Of a stretch of DNA of 64,000 bases, positions 9,981 through 22,145 are shown piece after piece. How positions within the stretch are numbered: position 1 is the first letter of the stretch; each line of letters starts with the position of its first letter. The notes below the pieces were generated by a model. It had not been told where the DNA came from. It saw only the letters and a program-made list of their open reading frames with translations, and made no database searches. The stretch is taken from the NCBI GenBank assembly GCA_023213395.1, contig CM041465.1:79181741-79245740 (forward strand), written 5' to 3'. The translations under genes were made by a program, and so were the position numbers. Source of the DNA: Cycas panzhihuaensis. Lineage: Eukaryota; Cycadophyta.

Positions 9981-12900
9981 GCATGAATGGAAGCAAATAA
10001 ACTAACAAAGCACAAAAGCTATGGGAGCAAAGCTTCTAAGAGGGGAAGGCATGTTGTGCTCCTTATCACAACATATGCTATCATAAGTACTAAATAATTA
10101 AGTATGCCATCACAGGGAAGATAGTTACCACATTAGCATATAAATGGAGGCATAAGGCTAAGGAGTTAGTTAGTCTAATCTTGTATTGCTGGATACTTCT
10201 TAGAAAGGTGTGCCTCTACCTATGTTGTCAAAGATAGGGTCTCTAGATTCCATCCAGGGGATAAGGTCCCCAAAGTTTGTAAACAATATAATTGGTTATT
10301 TATTTTTTCATTCATCATTATTCATTTATTGTTGATTGTAGTGGTGGGTTGGCTCACCATGGAGTTTTAACTCTGATCTTTGGTTCTCCAAAATAGTGTC
10401 TTATCAATGCCTACAAGCTCATAGTGTTAATGGAAACATGCAAAATCACACATATTTTCATGATTAAAACACAAGCCATAAATATTCAAGTGTATGCACT
10501 TCAAGTCATGAAATAAACATTTATATTTTTGCTATTTACTTTCTAGAAATAAATACAAGAAAGATAGAAAGATCACATTTATGTTATTAAACAAAACATA
10601 GCCATATAATGTAAGAATATCCCTATAAACTAAGGTTTTGCTATAGAGGACACTCATAGATATCAAGCACATATTTATGATAATTTTTAATAGCTATATA
10701 AGGGGATCTAGACTTAGCCAGAATTGTTGTCATAAATTTCAGCCACTTGTGTTTTTAACAAAATAAAACAAGCAAGATTTGTAGGAATGAATGATTGATT
10801 GATAGGCACATATTGCTCAACTAGAAAAAAACCTATGAACCATAAAAAACAACATGAAGAGAGCATGAGAAAAGCTCAAGATACTTTGAGAAAGAAGGAA
10901 GGGAAATAGATACAGGAACAAGAGAAATGAATGAACATGTTGCATGCAACATAAAGTGTTACATGGGAGAATACTGAGGTTCAATAGTAATCGGGTGCAT
11001 CTTCCTCATGTTCCCCTCATTCTTCTCCTCCTTCTTAACCTTTTGATCCTTAACTTGAGTGCAATTCTCAAGTTTCAAATGTTGGGTAGTAAAGAATACA
11101 TAATTGTTCCATTTCCCCATTGCAATGATTTTTTGGGTAATAAGAACAAATGGTTGAAGATGTTAAGAGATATATAGAATGCATTATGTATTGAATAAAT
11201 TTATTTGAAAACGGTGCTAAATGTTGGCATGTTTTAAGCAAGTTATAGAAAGGGTTGCTAACTTGGTATGTGTTTTGTTATATTTGTTGAATAAAAATTG
11301 CCAAGTTGTAGCATAGATTGGTCTCTTCATTAATTCAAGGTTAGGAGTTGTTTTAATGGTGATTTCTTCCAATGATAGTGAAGTGTACATAGTAATGGAA
11401 ATCACATCGGAAAAGGATGATTAATAATTATTTGCAAAAATTTTCTCCAATGAGAGGGAAATCTAGGTGGATGATATATAAAGCTTAAGTGATGCAAGTA
11501 TGAAGTTTTTGTGGTGGAGATCTCATATGATGAAAGTAGTGTTTGTTTAGTGAAAGAATCTATTAATACAAAAACAATGAGTAGTTTGGAATTGCATGAC
11601 ATAAAGGAGATGGGTGATGATTTGAGGAAGGTAAAGAACAATAAGGGGTTTGCAAATAACCCCATAAGGTCATATCGTTCCATAATGCAAGAAGTGAAAG
11701 TATGCATGAAGTGATTATAGACATACAAGTTCAAACGCAAGGGCTAATGAACCACTTGAATAGGAGGGATTCACAAAAATAATGATCGTTGGAACTTCTC
11801 TTGAGTGTTCCACTTCAGAATAAAATGGTGTGAGATGTCAGCCCCACATTAGAGTATGTGTAATTAAGTCATGTAACTATAAAAGTGAAAATTATGTTAT
11901 GTAATTCTGAAGAGCTATGTATCCGTGAATGGGTCTATCATGTGATCTATTGGTCAAGAATGTGTTGATAAGTTGAAAGGGTCTAACTACTCTTGTACGG
12001 AAATTTTCTTTGGTAGAAGGTTTCTTGATTGCATAAAGGGTCTTGCTTCAAAATGGAAAGGTCAATATCATGTGTGATCCTATATCGACCACAAATAGTT
12101 ACATGTTGTGTTTCTTGGCTCTAGACACTAATCTTGTTGTCCTTGTAATATTGGATGACTATGTAATGAGAACTATTTGTTTTGTTCCTTGTCATTGGGC
12201 TAATTATTTTTGTATGATTGTTGCTCTTGCATTTTATATTGCATGTCTCTTTATTGAGTTGGATGTTGTACTTGTGGATCTTAATGGTAACTCTATATCA
12301 ATGAATTTACCATCTTCACCTTTATACTTGACACCTTTGGAATTGTATTCTACACTTATAATGGTGAGGACTTTTGCAATGAGAAGGAATTTGATATGGA
12401 AAAGAAGTGACAACAATCATGAAAGTTTTCGCATTTGTTCCTCTAGACCAACAACTTAGGAATTGTTCTCAATACTTACAATGGGAGACATATGATATGA
12501 GAAAGGACTAATTGCATTCAACAAAGTTTGGGCATTTGTACCATCAAATATATGCATAAGCTTGAGAAGGTATACCTTCCACCTAACAATGGAGATAAGC
12601 TGTATCAACCATGGGAGGAGTCACTTAGACTACCATTCATGTGCTTGAACTTGAGCTTAAATCTTTCATTGAAGCCAACAATCAAATTGTATGGGTATGC
12701 TAATGCTAGCCCATGTTTTCTCAATCAATATCATCTTGCAAGTTACAAATGGAGGTATTCTTGCATGTTACAAATGTTGATCTTCTACATGGTCTCTAGT
12801 AGATGATTCTCAATGCCCCACTGGGTTTATACATGCAGCGCTTATCAAGATGTGCGATAGATTATTATAAAGATATGATTAATTTATCTTAATATTAAGC

Positions 12901-13989
12901 AATGCTTTGCATTGCATATTGTAATACGCTTGCTCAAAAATCTATGACTAGTTATACTTGTTCCCAACTAGATGTAAGATATGTCTATTTTTAGCAAACC
13001 ATCCCAAAACACCCACCCATATAAAAGCAAGAATACGTGTGAATATTATAAATATTTGACCAATTACATTGACTAAAAATATACAAAATTTGTGGGTTAT
13101 CAATCAAGCCATCTCTAAATGCCCACCCATGCAAACACAAGTGTAGCAATTGCCTAATGTGAAAAAACTTACACAAATCCTCTTACTTGCATATTTCTTT
13201 GATTTATCATTCCCATAAGTACATTCATGCATACTATTAAGAAGAAAATCAAGTTCATCATTTTTTTTAAAATCACTAAGACCATTAAATTGTGTCGAGG
13301 CAAGTGCCAAATGTTTAGATAAAGGATAAAGATACATACTGGAGTATGATGGACTAATTGGGGCCAAGCTTGACACCACAAAATGTAATCGAGGAAATGG
13401 GACAAGATTTGTTGTAATCTCATTCAAATCAACTGCCAAAGCTAAACATAATTAAACAACCTTTATAAAATATTATTAAAAATTCTATTCTAGGCAAAGG
13501 GAAGCACCTACTCTAAAATAACTTCCTTCATAAAAGAGAGAAATTCATATTACATTTAGCCATTTGTTGGAGAAAAGCCAATGGTTGCCATCAATTGATT
13601 AATTGCATTCAAAATTTGACACGAGGGATCAATTACAAGAGTTGGGAATAAGAACTCACTAAGTAAGGACATAAGGAAAATAAGAAAGCCTTTTGAGGAG
13701 TTATTATAGATATAAAGTATCTTAGAATTTTCTTTCTTTGAAGAGAGTCTCAAGAGAGGCTCCTCTTTGGAGAGGGTAGCGCTCATGTTTTGAAAAAACA
13801 AAAACATAATATAGTGTGGCACAAAAAAAGAAAAAGAAAAATAAAAATCATAAAGATGTGATCACTCAAGATATTTGCAAATGGACAACAAATTTTATTC
13901 AAGCTTGATATATAATTGGGGTCTTTTATACTCTAGCAATCAAGCTATTATGGTTTTCAAATTTTTGTACTGTGGTCTAGACTAATGGC
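9981..13989. other. About 4 kb AT-rich intergenic DNA
   Basis: No host gene or transposon domain could be supported. The longest frames (11402-11740 -, 12043-12459 +, 13104-13439 -) show no known motif and are broken by AT-rich DNA. An imperfect direct repeat built on cccaccat sits at about 13007-13030 and 13108-13135, with similar flanks. The right end merges into the inferred 3-prime LTR of Copia-B. Confidence 0.4.
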
Positions 13990-14331
13990 TATATGATTTT
14001 TTGTATCATATGGAGGGATGAAGAAGAATGTGAGAAATGAAATGGGCCAAGAATAGGAGAATAACAATAAATTTTATATAGGATTAGTCTACCTTCAAAT
14101 ATTGTAATTAATTTTGCATTATAAGATACAAAGTATAATATAGATATAAGCACACGAGTGGACAAGTAACCGCCCATTGGATCAGTAACTACCCTAACAT
14201 GTGTCACACACCCATTAAGGACTTTGTAAATCTTAGGGATGCATGTCTCACATTAAGTGACTCCTCAATGACTAACCACTAGGATTCATAATATTATTAA
14301 GTTATGCCCTAAGTAAACACCAATTCTAACA
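13990..14331 (-). repeat. Probable 3-prime LTR of Copia-B
   Basis: On the minus strand this begins TGTTAGAATTGGTG directly after the RNase H end and carries a TATA-like ctatataaaat near 14074-14084. Its first 40 bases align loosely with the minus strand at 25061-25020. The lower border is estimated from the length of the other LTR. Confidence 0.45.
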
Positions 14332-14340
14332 CTCAATAAT

Positions 14341-15152
14341 GTTTACTTCATTGGCTTTTACACGAATACCATCTCTAAAGTTCTCAACTTTATCCAATGA
14401 CAATCATTTAGTGAAGATATCTATCATCCATTCATTGGAAGGCCTATAAATTAACTCAATCTCTTCATTTTGGATGTACTCTCTACTAAAGTGGTGATGC
14501 ACCTCGATATGTTTAATACAAGCATGAAACACTTGATTCTTTGATAGCTTCAATGCAATCTAATTGTCATGATACAACTTCATAGCACCTTCCTGATAAA
14601 GACCTAAATCACCAAGAATTTGTCTTAACCATATGATTTCACATGATACTCCAACTATAGCCTTGTACTCTACTCTAGTCAAAGAAAGGGAAATAATAGG
14701 TTGGTTCTTGTTGCTCCAAATTATAGTAGTTGTTCCGAGATTGAAATAGTATCTTGAGGTGGACCTTCTGCTATTAATGCATCCTTCCCAATTTGAATTA
14801 GAAAATCCTTCCAATATAAAGTTGTTGTTGTGGGTGAATTGAAGTCCATACCGTAGAGTTCCTTACAAGTATCTCAAAATCATCTTTGCAACTTTCCAAT
14901 GGTATTTTTATGGTTTTGCAAGAACATTGATACCATGCCTACTACATAAGTAATATCAATTCTACTTGTAGTCAAATAGAAGAGACTTCCAACTAGTTGT
15001 TTTGACAAAGTGCCATTTACTTGCTTCCCTGAATATTGAGTTGGTAACTTTATCCCTATTTCTATTGGGGTTAGTATAGGCTTGTAGTCCTCCATTGTGA
15101 TTCTTTTTAGAAATTTTCACTCATGTATTTAGATTACAAAATGAATATCCTA
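14341..15152 (-). pseudogene. Copia-B RNase H and pol C-terminus
   Basis: Read on the minus strand from 15152: the link MEDYKPILTPIE near 15095, the segment NGTLSKQLVGSLFYLT, then the RNase H part (GCINSRRSTSRYYFNL near 14760, LSLTRVEYKAI, IIWLRQIL), and finally KHIEVHHHFSREYI near 14500 with a DIFTK-like end. Several stops interrupt it, and many changes look like C to T transitions. This is the copia RNase H that would follow the RT now lying beyond Glu-1. Confidence 0.85.
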
Positions 15153-15157
15153 GCAAA

Positions 15158-15873
15158 TGTTGACTTCAATCTGCCTCCACTGGAAAATTTTTACTCGTTA
15201 AGGGTTTCCACTATAGTCTAGGGTGTGTGCAGATGGTCAACCTACATCTCTTTCATTAATTATGCCACATAAGTCCACAATTATACTCATACACACAATT
15301 ATACTCATACACATAGAATCACCATGCATTCCTCAGTAAATACACATGATTTCCACGTAACTTTATAATATTATTAGACAATAGTCAATGTTTACATCAT
15401 ATATAGTTTGTACATGCCTGACTGGTCATCTGTACTAGATCAGGTACCAATTACATCACTTGCCCCACTCTCACATCCATTCCCATTTGCAGATGTGTTA
15501 AATACCACTTGCGTCCCTATTGAAAAACAATTGCGACTAACAGTCACAACCGTCCGCTTTCCCTAACGGACATCCCTTCATTTAGTAATCCGTACTTGCT
15601 AGTCTTTAATACATCCTCTAACAAGTATGACTAGTCCACGTGCCACATCCGTTCCCTTGTTGTGCAACATCCGTTCCTTTATGTGTTGGATGCGTTCTTG
15701 TTGTGTAACGTCTGCTCCTATACTGAAATGGTCTTGTTTGTTGTCTCTAGTTTGTCCATTCTTTCTTTTGAATGCATGTCGAACGATTGCCCTGCAAAAT
15801 ACCTACTATTTTGCCTAGTTTTCATCATACATTCCTCCTTATGGGTGCACAGGTGTCAATTATATCCTCAACA
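15158..15873 (-). repeat. 3-prime LTR of Glu-1
   Basis: 716 bp, TGTTGACTTCAAT to ATCCTCAACA. Like other LTRs of the family it is dotted with short cattcc, cgttcc and ggaatg-type motifs. The first 100 bases match 21431-21530 closely. Confidence 0.92.
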
Positions 15874-15984
15874 TCTATTCGGGGTCAACAAAAATGCTTG
15901 AGCATCCGTGCTCAATTCAAAATTTCAAAATTTTTTATTTTCTCTTCCTCCTCCTCCCTTTTTGAGTTTAGGGTTGCTCTTGCA

Positions 15985-16120
15985 ATCCTAGTTCCTTCGA
16001 TGGATCAGTAGCTCGTAGAATATCTGCCTATTTGATTTTTCCCCCAAAAGGGGTTGGTAATTTCTCAAATTCTTCCTGAATCTTCGGCAATTAAGTCTCT
16101 TGAATTCCTGCAATCTTCAT
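15985..16120 (-). pseudogene. Remnant of the extra 3-prime reading frame of Glu-1
   Basis: From ATG at 16120 (minus) the frame reads MKIAGIQET, stop, then LPKIQEEFEKLPTPFGGKIK and another stop, fading near 15990. The same frame and start occur in Glu-2 at 40136, where the frame continues for about 170 codons. Shared phase and identical aligned residues (EFE-L-P, FG-KIK) support a real former gene. Function unknown. Confidence 0.6.
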
Positions 16121-16739
16121 CTTGTGGCCGGAGGGGAATGTATAAAAAAAACTAGATTTAACATTAGAATTTTGTAAGCGGCTTACACATTTTGTTCGGA
16201 CGTGCATTCCTTGGTTTGGGTGGCTGTAAGTATTCCTACTTGCTCAAGCACCCCTCATTCCGGACGATTACAATGATTGCTTCTTCTAGAGAATCTTCTT
16301 GCTCTATTTCCTTCATGCGTTCAATTGCCGGAATGGTTCTAGGGTTTCGATTCTTATAATTTCTCTCTTTTTCATCCATTCAAGTCACATTCTTGTTTGG
16401 GAACGCATGCGGTTAATCAACAGTTCATTCCATTCCCTTTTTGGAATGGTTTTGGTTTCTGGTTAGTTTTGTCTTTTTCCATTCCCTGTTAGGAATGTAG
16501 CATATTCCATTGACTGCTTTTGCTCTACTTCCATTCTAATTTTGGGATGCAAGATATAATTCCATTTGGCTTTTGCCTAGATGTATAATTTTGCAAGTTA
16601 CGGTTAGTTTGTCTTTTTTTTTTTTTTTTTGAAAGGATTTTTGTATTTATGCACCGATGTAGAGTCCTTGTTCTAGTACTGGGGCAACTTTGATTGTTTG
16701 CAACTTCAGGCAACGCGTATTATACATCCAGTTGACTCT

Positions 16740-17349
16740 TACTAGAGGGGTATTCTCTAATGGTCGTATTTTTTTAATCGATCGTCATTAAGTAGGGTAT
16801 GTAGTCTATAACCATTCACTTCCTATAGCTGAATAGATCTGTTAGGATAGATTCTCTCTACTTGGTAAGGTCCTAACCATTGTGGTTTTAGCTTCCCGGG
16901 ATGAGTGTAAAATTTACTATCGTATAATAGGACTTGTTCTCCTTCTTCAAATTGAGGGCATCTAAGGTGACAATCGTGCCATGCCTTACCACGATTGGAC
17001 TTACCCAATCACTATATTTGATATCATACATGTAGCTTGCCTCCAACATCTTGTCCAACTCCGCTTTAACTTTTTCCTTGTATTGTGGGTTCATTCTGTA
17101 TGTCCTTTGTTTAATTGGTTTTGCTCCCTCAACCAAATCGATATGGTGCATCCCAATCTTGGGTAGGATTCCCTTGAGATCTTTGTATGACCAGGCAAAG
17201 ACATCTCGATATTTCTCAAATATTGACTGAGCTTCGGCCACTATTTTCTCATCCCAGTAGTCACCAATAGTAATATGTTTTGGTTTTGTCTTAGTTCCAA
17301 GGTTTATTTGAGTTGTTTTGGGTTCTCTATGTTGTATTTCCTTTTCCAT
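16740..17349 (-). pseudogene. Glu-1 RT start fused by deletion to integrase C-terminus
   Basis: The minus-strand frame from 17349 shows the RT N-terminal region typical of non-chromoviral Ty3 elements (VFAWSYKDLKGI, MHHIDLVEGAKPIKQ, YRMNPQYKEKVKAELDKML), up to DWVSPIVV near 16997. It then passes without a gap into AWHDCHLRCPQFEEGEQVLLYDS, WLGPYQVERIYPN and a VNG-x-RLKKYH-like end, which belong to the integrase tail. A short match around cgtggtaag at the join suggests deletion between microhomologies. The RT catalytic core, RNase H and integrase catalytic core are absent. Confidence 0.88.
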
Positions 17350-17479
17350 TTGGTGGGCAGATGTGTCCTCTATGTTTCATTGCCTGTATCTTACTTTTGT
17401 ATATTCTGGAGGTAAGTTTAGGGTCTCTTCTCTCTCCCCCCTCTCTTCATTGTCGCTATATTATATATTCTTAATGATT

Positions 17480-18000
17480 TCAATTGACATTAAATGTTTT
17501 TCTACTTTCCTACTTATGTCCCTTATATTTTTTAAAACTTTGTGTATTACCTGGTTGTTGGAAGAGTATGAAAAGGCTTTGGTGAATGAATGTTCTATCT
17601 CTTTCCAAGCTACTAGTTGGATTTGTTCTCATTTCAAGAACCATGTCCTTGCTAATGTACCCAAAGTATGGATGAATAGGTGACTCCAATATATTTTAGG
17701 GGTGCTCCAATGTTTCCATAGGTGTTTGCATCTAAGAAGATGCTTGTTAGGGCACTCTCCTACCAAGGATCCTAAAATTGGTAAGTTTTCGGGTGGGTCG
17801 AACCTAAGTTAGAAATTTGATTGTAAGCTTTCCCATGTTTGGAGGGTATGGTGGTGGACTATATACCACCACCATGTATGGTCTTGAAGTGTAGTTACAA
17901 AGTTAAGGATCCAGTTTTATGCAATATCCTATAATGCAGTCAATGCTCCATGCATTGAATCAAATGGTTTGTACCTTCCATTTTCTTTCCTTAAAATGAA
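17480..18000 (-). pseudogene. Glu-1 Gag-like spacer between protease and RT
   Basis: On the minus strand this region carries, with stops, the two modules seen in Glu-2 and Glu-3: a W-W-rich block ending LQTWESLQS near 17850, and a second block with ARTWFLK, then W-x-EIEHSF-x-KAFSYSSNN near 17560-17650, followed by a charged tail. Both resemble the core of Retrotrans_gag (aromatic pair, then W-x-x-[IL], then F). Confidence 0.7.
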
Positions 18001-18299
18001 GGTAATCGTTTTTGCCTTTTTGTTCTATCTTTGGGTATAAGTTTAGTGAGGTAAGTACTTTCTTCTAACCCTGGGAGATTATCCTCCATTTATATTTCAC
18101 TGGCGGGGTTCATAGAAAGGGATTTTGGGGAATTTAAGGGAGAATTTTGGGTAAGAAGGGGGTTTTCTACCTCAACCTTTTGGTCTTTGGTAGAAGGGAC
18201 TACAAAGATTTCCTTAGAATCAAGAAGGAGATTCGTTGGATCTCCAGAATTGGCTCTGGGGAATGGGAGTCAAGATGGGGGGTTAGGAAAGGGGTAGGG

Positions 18300-19330
18300 A
18301 TGGTGGTAGAATAGGATCTTGGGGGTTATTAATTTTACATGCACCTTGTTCCTTATTTAGAAGTCAACCTTTACTAAGTTACTATCTAATGATTTATTGG
18401 GACAACTAACACTGAAATAATCTGAATTATTATTTAATTTATCGTCAATTGAAAAACATTTAGATAACAAATTACAGTGAAATGAGTAGGGTTGTATCTC
18501 ATACGAATTGTCCATCCAATATTTGATCATGTTGTTGGTTCCTTCCTCATCTAAAGATGCTTCTGATGGAAATTCTCCATAAATATTGGGCTTAAATTCT
18601 TGAGTGTCATTCATATGTGCGATTTCTTTTGTCATGTGGTATAAGTTGGCTTTGTCGAAAGTTGAAGAAGCTTCTTGTGTTGCTATCGTTGTGCTGGATG
18701 CAACATCTGGAACAACCTCCACTATATCTATTGTTTTGTCAGCATGGGGAGGACGACCTCATTCCCTCCATCGGTAAGTGTGAAAGTCACGCCTCTCCAA
18801 CTCTGCAGGCATTCTGTTTGATATAGCCATGGTCTCCCTAATAATGCCAGATAAGTGACCATGTCTTTGACAATGTCCATGATCATAAAGTCTACGGGAA
18901 CAATAATAACAGCTACATTTACTTGTATGTTTTCCAAACGCCCCATTGGTTTCACTAGCAACTTGTTTGCTAGTTTCAATGAGTAGTTTGTGGGTGAAAA
19001 TCATGGGTTTCCCAACTTCTTCAATGTTTGAGTAGGCAATATATTTACTGCAACTCCTCTGTTTACGATAACATTCTTTAGGGTTACCCCCAGAATACTT
19101 ATATCTACCAAGGAATCCAAATCATAGGATAGTTTGATATTATGTAGACTCCAGAAGGCTTCTTTTGGGTGAATCTTTCCTCCTTTTATCCAATCAATGA
19201 CTTTCCCCAATGGAATGGTCAGATTTAGTTGTTTGACTAGGTCTTCCATTAGTACCAACTTTTGTAGGAGTTCCTCTGACTTGGGTGCCTCTCCTAAGTT
19301 TTCTACTAATGCTTTTTCTTCCATTTTCTT
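18300..19330 (-). pseudogene. Glu-1 protease and acidic linker, catalytic Asp lost
   Basis: The aspartic protease is seen as ILGVTLKNVIVNRGVAVNIL near 19090-19035, then LGNP and LLGRPWLY-like sequence. Glu-2 has D-G-G where this copy has N-R-G, so the catalytic aspartate is gone. The frame continues as an Asn/Ser/acid-rich linker (NIYGEFPSEASLDEEGTNN, then YWMDNSYEIQPYSF) that is conserved in the family but has no known function. Confidence 0.8.
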
Positions 19331-19435
19331 ATTTTTTCTTCAATATACTTGCTTTATTTCAGGTTTTTCCATTGGTAATGACTCAGTTGCTTCCTCTTGT
19401 GAAGCTTCCTCTAGTGTTCTTTTTGCAGTAACAAA

Positions 19436-21287
19436 TCAGTCGATTTCTACCTTTGGATTAGGGTAGTCTTTTTCCGCCTCATTCTTTCTGTTTTGTAAGT
19501 TGATGTTTTTAGGGGATCCTGGTATAACTTTTACCCCATTTAAGGCTTTGCCCTTGCCTTGGCATTCCTCGGTGGTATGCATGCTTGGTCCACAATTTTT
19601 ACATAGATACGGACATTCCTTTTGAATTTTTGCTACTGGACAGTCTAACTTCCAATGTCCATATTCTAAACATATTAGGCATCTTCCCAATGGAGGTTTC
19701 TTCCTTGGGTTTTCGCGTTGTGTCCTTGTTGTATATTTCATTCAAGTGTTTAGGTTATTTCTCCCTTGTCCTCTTCCTCTGGCGTTTGTGCCTTTAGTGT
19801 TAAAATAACATTCATGAGTGTTGTGTGTTCCCTGGAATATGACACCAAGTGTTTTGTTTCCTGATTCAAGATTGCATTCGCATTCTTTTGTTGTGTGAGT
19901 GTCTTCTTCATAGATGTGGCACCATTTTTCTATTGGGGCCTCCTTGCCCTGATGTTTGCCAAAGTCTCCCCTAGAGTTATCTCGATTTCTGTGCTCTTGT
20001 AGTTTCAACATGGCCACTTCCTTTTTTAGGGCCTCTATTTCTACATTTTCCTCTGACTTGGCCATTTGGAATAAGGGTCTATTGAAGTTTTGTGCTTTCA
20101 ACTCATTTATCTCTTCTTGCAATCTTATGACCAAAGGGTCGTAGGCTATTCTCTTAGTGTCAATCTCTTTTTCGAAATCCAAGACCAACTCTTGTGCATG
20201 CTTGTATGATTTTAGGGGATGCGATGCCATTGCATTCCTTAATTTGGTGTTCAACCCATTCACAAAGAAGGTACACATACTTAGGGCAATGATCTTTTCT
20301 CCTTTTTTCATAGCAAAAGTGATCATATCTATTGTACTAATGTATGTCATTACGGATTCTCCTGGTTTCTGTTGAATTTTCCTTAGGCTTAACTCTATAA
20401 TATCATTGTTACGGTACTTCAAAAACCTTTCTTTAAACTCCTTTTTAATTTCACTCCAGGATTTGTGTGGGTCTAACTATTTATACTAGGCTAATGGTAT
20501 GCCCCTCAATGAATATGCGAATCTTTCCTTGATTTTGGTCTCATCTGTGATTTTTTCGATATTGATTACCCTCTGGAATAGGTAAATATGTTCTGTGATG
20601 TTTGTAGAGTCAGCGAAAATGAGTTTCCCAAACTCCTTATGGTGTGCCATTGTAAAGTTATTCCTCTTCTCCTCCCCTCGAGGTGGGGTTGCTGCTTTTC
20701 CTTCTGAAAACTTCTTATAAGATCACCTTAGTGGTGTTTCCTCCCCACTATTCCCTCTCCTGAATAAGGGATTATGTATGGATGACTTCAGTTGAATTAC
20801 CCTTGGTACTCCAAGTAACTTGGCCACTACTGGAGTTATTATTATATATGATTGATCCTCGCTTCCCTCTGGTGGATCTTCAAAGAGTTGTTTAATCAAA
20901 TGATTTTCCCAACATGCCTAGGGACCTTCCTTCGCCCTTTCCTCATTGCCATTCAGATCCTTTGGAGTAGAGTCCAAACTTAGCTCTATCTCAGGGTTGT
21001 TTATTCCTTTTACATCCTCCTTGATATCCTTCCCTTTAGGATATTTTTTTGGAGTAGGTGTGATTGTCATAAGCTCCCCCTGGCCTCTATCTTCTATCTC
21101 CCATGGTGTCTGGGTGCCACTTTTCTCAAATCCTTCTACTAATTCACTTTGATCCTCCTTTTTCTCTATATTTAATCTCCTTTCTCTCCTTAGTTTTTTC
21201 TCTTAGGACCATCTTAAGGCTCTCTACTTGCTTGATTTCATTATCCCCTGAGGTTTCATTTGTGACTCCTCCGCCTTTGAAGGCCAT
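19436..21287 (-). pseudogene. gag: Glu-1 gag with several zinc knuckles
   Basis: ATG at 21287 (minus) opens the same N-terminus (MAF-G-GGV) as the other copies. The Gag core lies about 20650-20300 (IIELSLRKIQQKPGESVMTY), followed by a long helical stretch with LKSYKHAQELVLDFEKEID and LQEEINELKAQNFNRPLFQM. Knuckle remnants follow: CHIYEEDTHTTKEC (one Cys lost), a degenerate second, CLICLEYGHWKLDC and CKNCGPSMHTTEEC. Several stops and shifts. The protein would coat the RNA genome. Confidence 0.85.
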
Positions 21288-21416
21288 TTAGGTGGCATTG
21301 GAAGGTCCCCCTGGCTGTCTAGGCTTAGTTAGAGCCTACCATCACTGTGACAACCACGGTGACTTGTCCTTTGCACATGAGTTTTCCGATTTGTCCTCCC
21401 TCTACTAGTGGACTTA

Positions 21417-21429
21417 GGCAACAGAACCA
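21417..21429 (-). promoter_or_regulatory. tRNA-Glu primer binding site of Glu-1
   Basis: Minus-strand TGGTTCTGTTGCC, one base from the LTR. Plant tRNA-Glu ends GGCAACGGAACCA, whose complement is TGGTTCCGTTGCC, so 12 of 13 bases match. Confidence 0.75.
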
Positions 21430-21430
21430 A

Positions 21431-22140
21431 TGTTGACTTCAATTTGCCCCCACTGGAAGATTTTCACTCGTCAAGGGTTTCCACTAGAGTCTAGGGTGTG
21501 TGCACATGGTCAACATATGTATCTTTCATCAATTATGCCACATAAGTCCACAATTATACTCATACACATAGAATCACCATGCATTCCTCAGTAAGTACAC
21601 ATGATTTCCACATAACTCTATAATATTATTAGACAATAGTCAATGTTTACACCATATATAGTTTGTACATTCCTGATTGGTCATTTGTACCAAATCAGGT
21701 ACTAATTAGATCACTTGCTCGGTTCTCACATCCATTCCCATTTGCGAATCTGTTTAAATACCAGTTGTGTCCTTTTTGCAGAATTGTTGGCACTAACAGT
21801 CACAACCGTCCATTTTCTTTAACGGACGTCCCTTCATTTAGTAATCTGTACTTGTTAGTCTTTAATACATCCTCTAACAAGTACGTCTAGTCCACGTGTC
21901 TCATCCGTTCCACATTCATTCCCTGGCTGTCTAGCATCCGTACCTTTTCCTATTTAATGCATTCCTACTATATAGCGTTTGTTCCTGTAGTGGAAAGATC
22001 CTATTTGTTGTCTCTAGTTTGTCCGTTCTTTCTTCCAAATGCATGCCAAACAATTGTCCTACAAAATACCTACTATTTTGCCTAGTTTTCATCATACATT
22101 CCTCCTTACAGACACATAGGTGTCAATTATATCCTCAACA
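21431..22140 (-). repeat. 5-prime LTR of Glu-1
   Basis: 710 bp, TGTTGACTTCAATTTG to ATCCTCAACA, partner of 15158-15873 and next to the primer site. Confidence 0.92.
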
Positions 22141-22145
22141 CCAAA

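Larger units (their letters stand above)
15158..22140 (-). mobile_element. Glu-1: tRNA-Glu-primed Ty3/gypsy element, internally deleted
   Basis: LTRs of 716 bp (15158-15873) and 710 bp (21431-22140), both TGTTGACTT...CTCAACA, enclose a minus-strand body. The flanks GCAAA (15153-15157) and CCAAA (22141-22145) match at four of five bases, a decayed target duplication. Domains from high to low coordinates: primer site, gag with zinc knuckles, protease, a Gag-like spacer, the start of RT, then an abrupt jump to the integrase C-terminus, and a remnant of an extra 3-prime frame. About 2.2 kb of RT, RNase H and integrase is missing compared with Glu-2. The LTRs differ visibly (indels and many substitutions), so this is an old insertion, yet younger than Copia-B, which it splits. 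Confidence 0.92.

Noticed and set aside
11402-11740. 112-codon minus-strand frame
   Set aside because: Low-complexity, no motif, and the opposite strand is open too. Probably chance in AT-rich DNA.
12043-12459. 138-codon open frame in the intergenic region
   Set aside because: Hydrophobic run from T-rich DNA, no recognisable motif, no gene structure around it. I cannot support it as a gene.
15935-15965. Purine-rich run (minus strand) as the Glu-1 polypurine tract
   Set aside because: It is more than 60 bases from the LTR, whereas the tract should touch it. The true tract is not clear.
16614-16630. Run of 17 T as the 3-prime tail of a retroposed gene or LINE
   Set aside because: It lies inside Glu-1 between integrase and LTR with no adjacent LINE or gene sequence. 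Treated as a homopolymer expansion.
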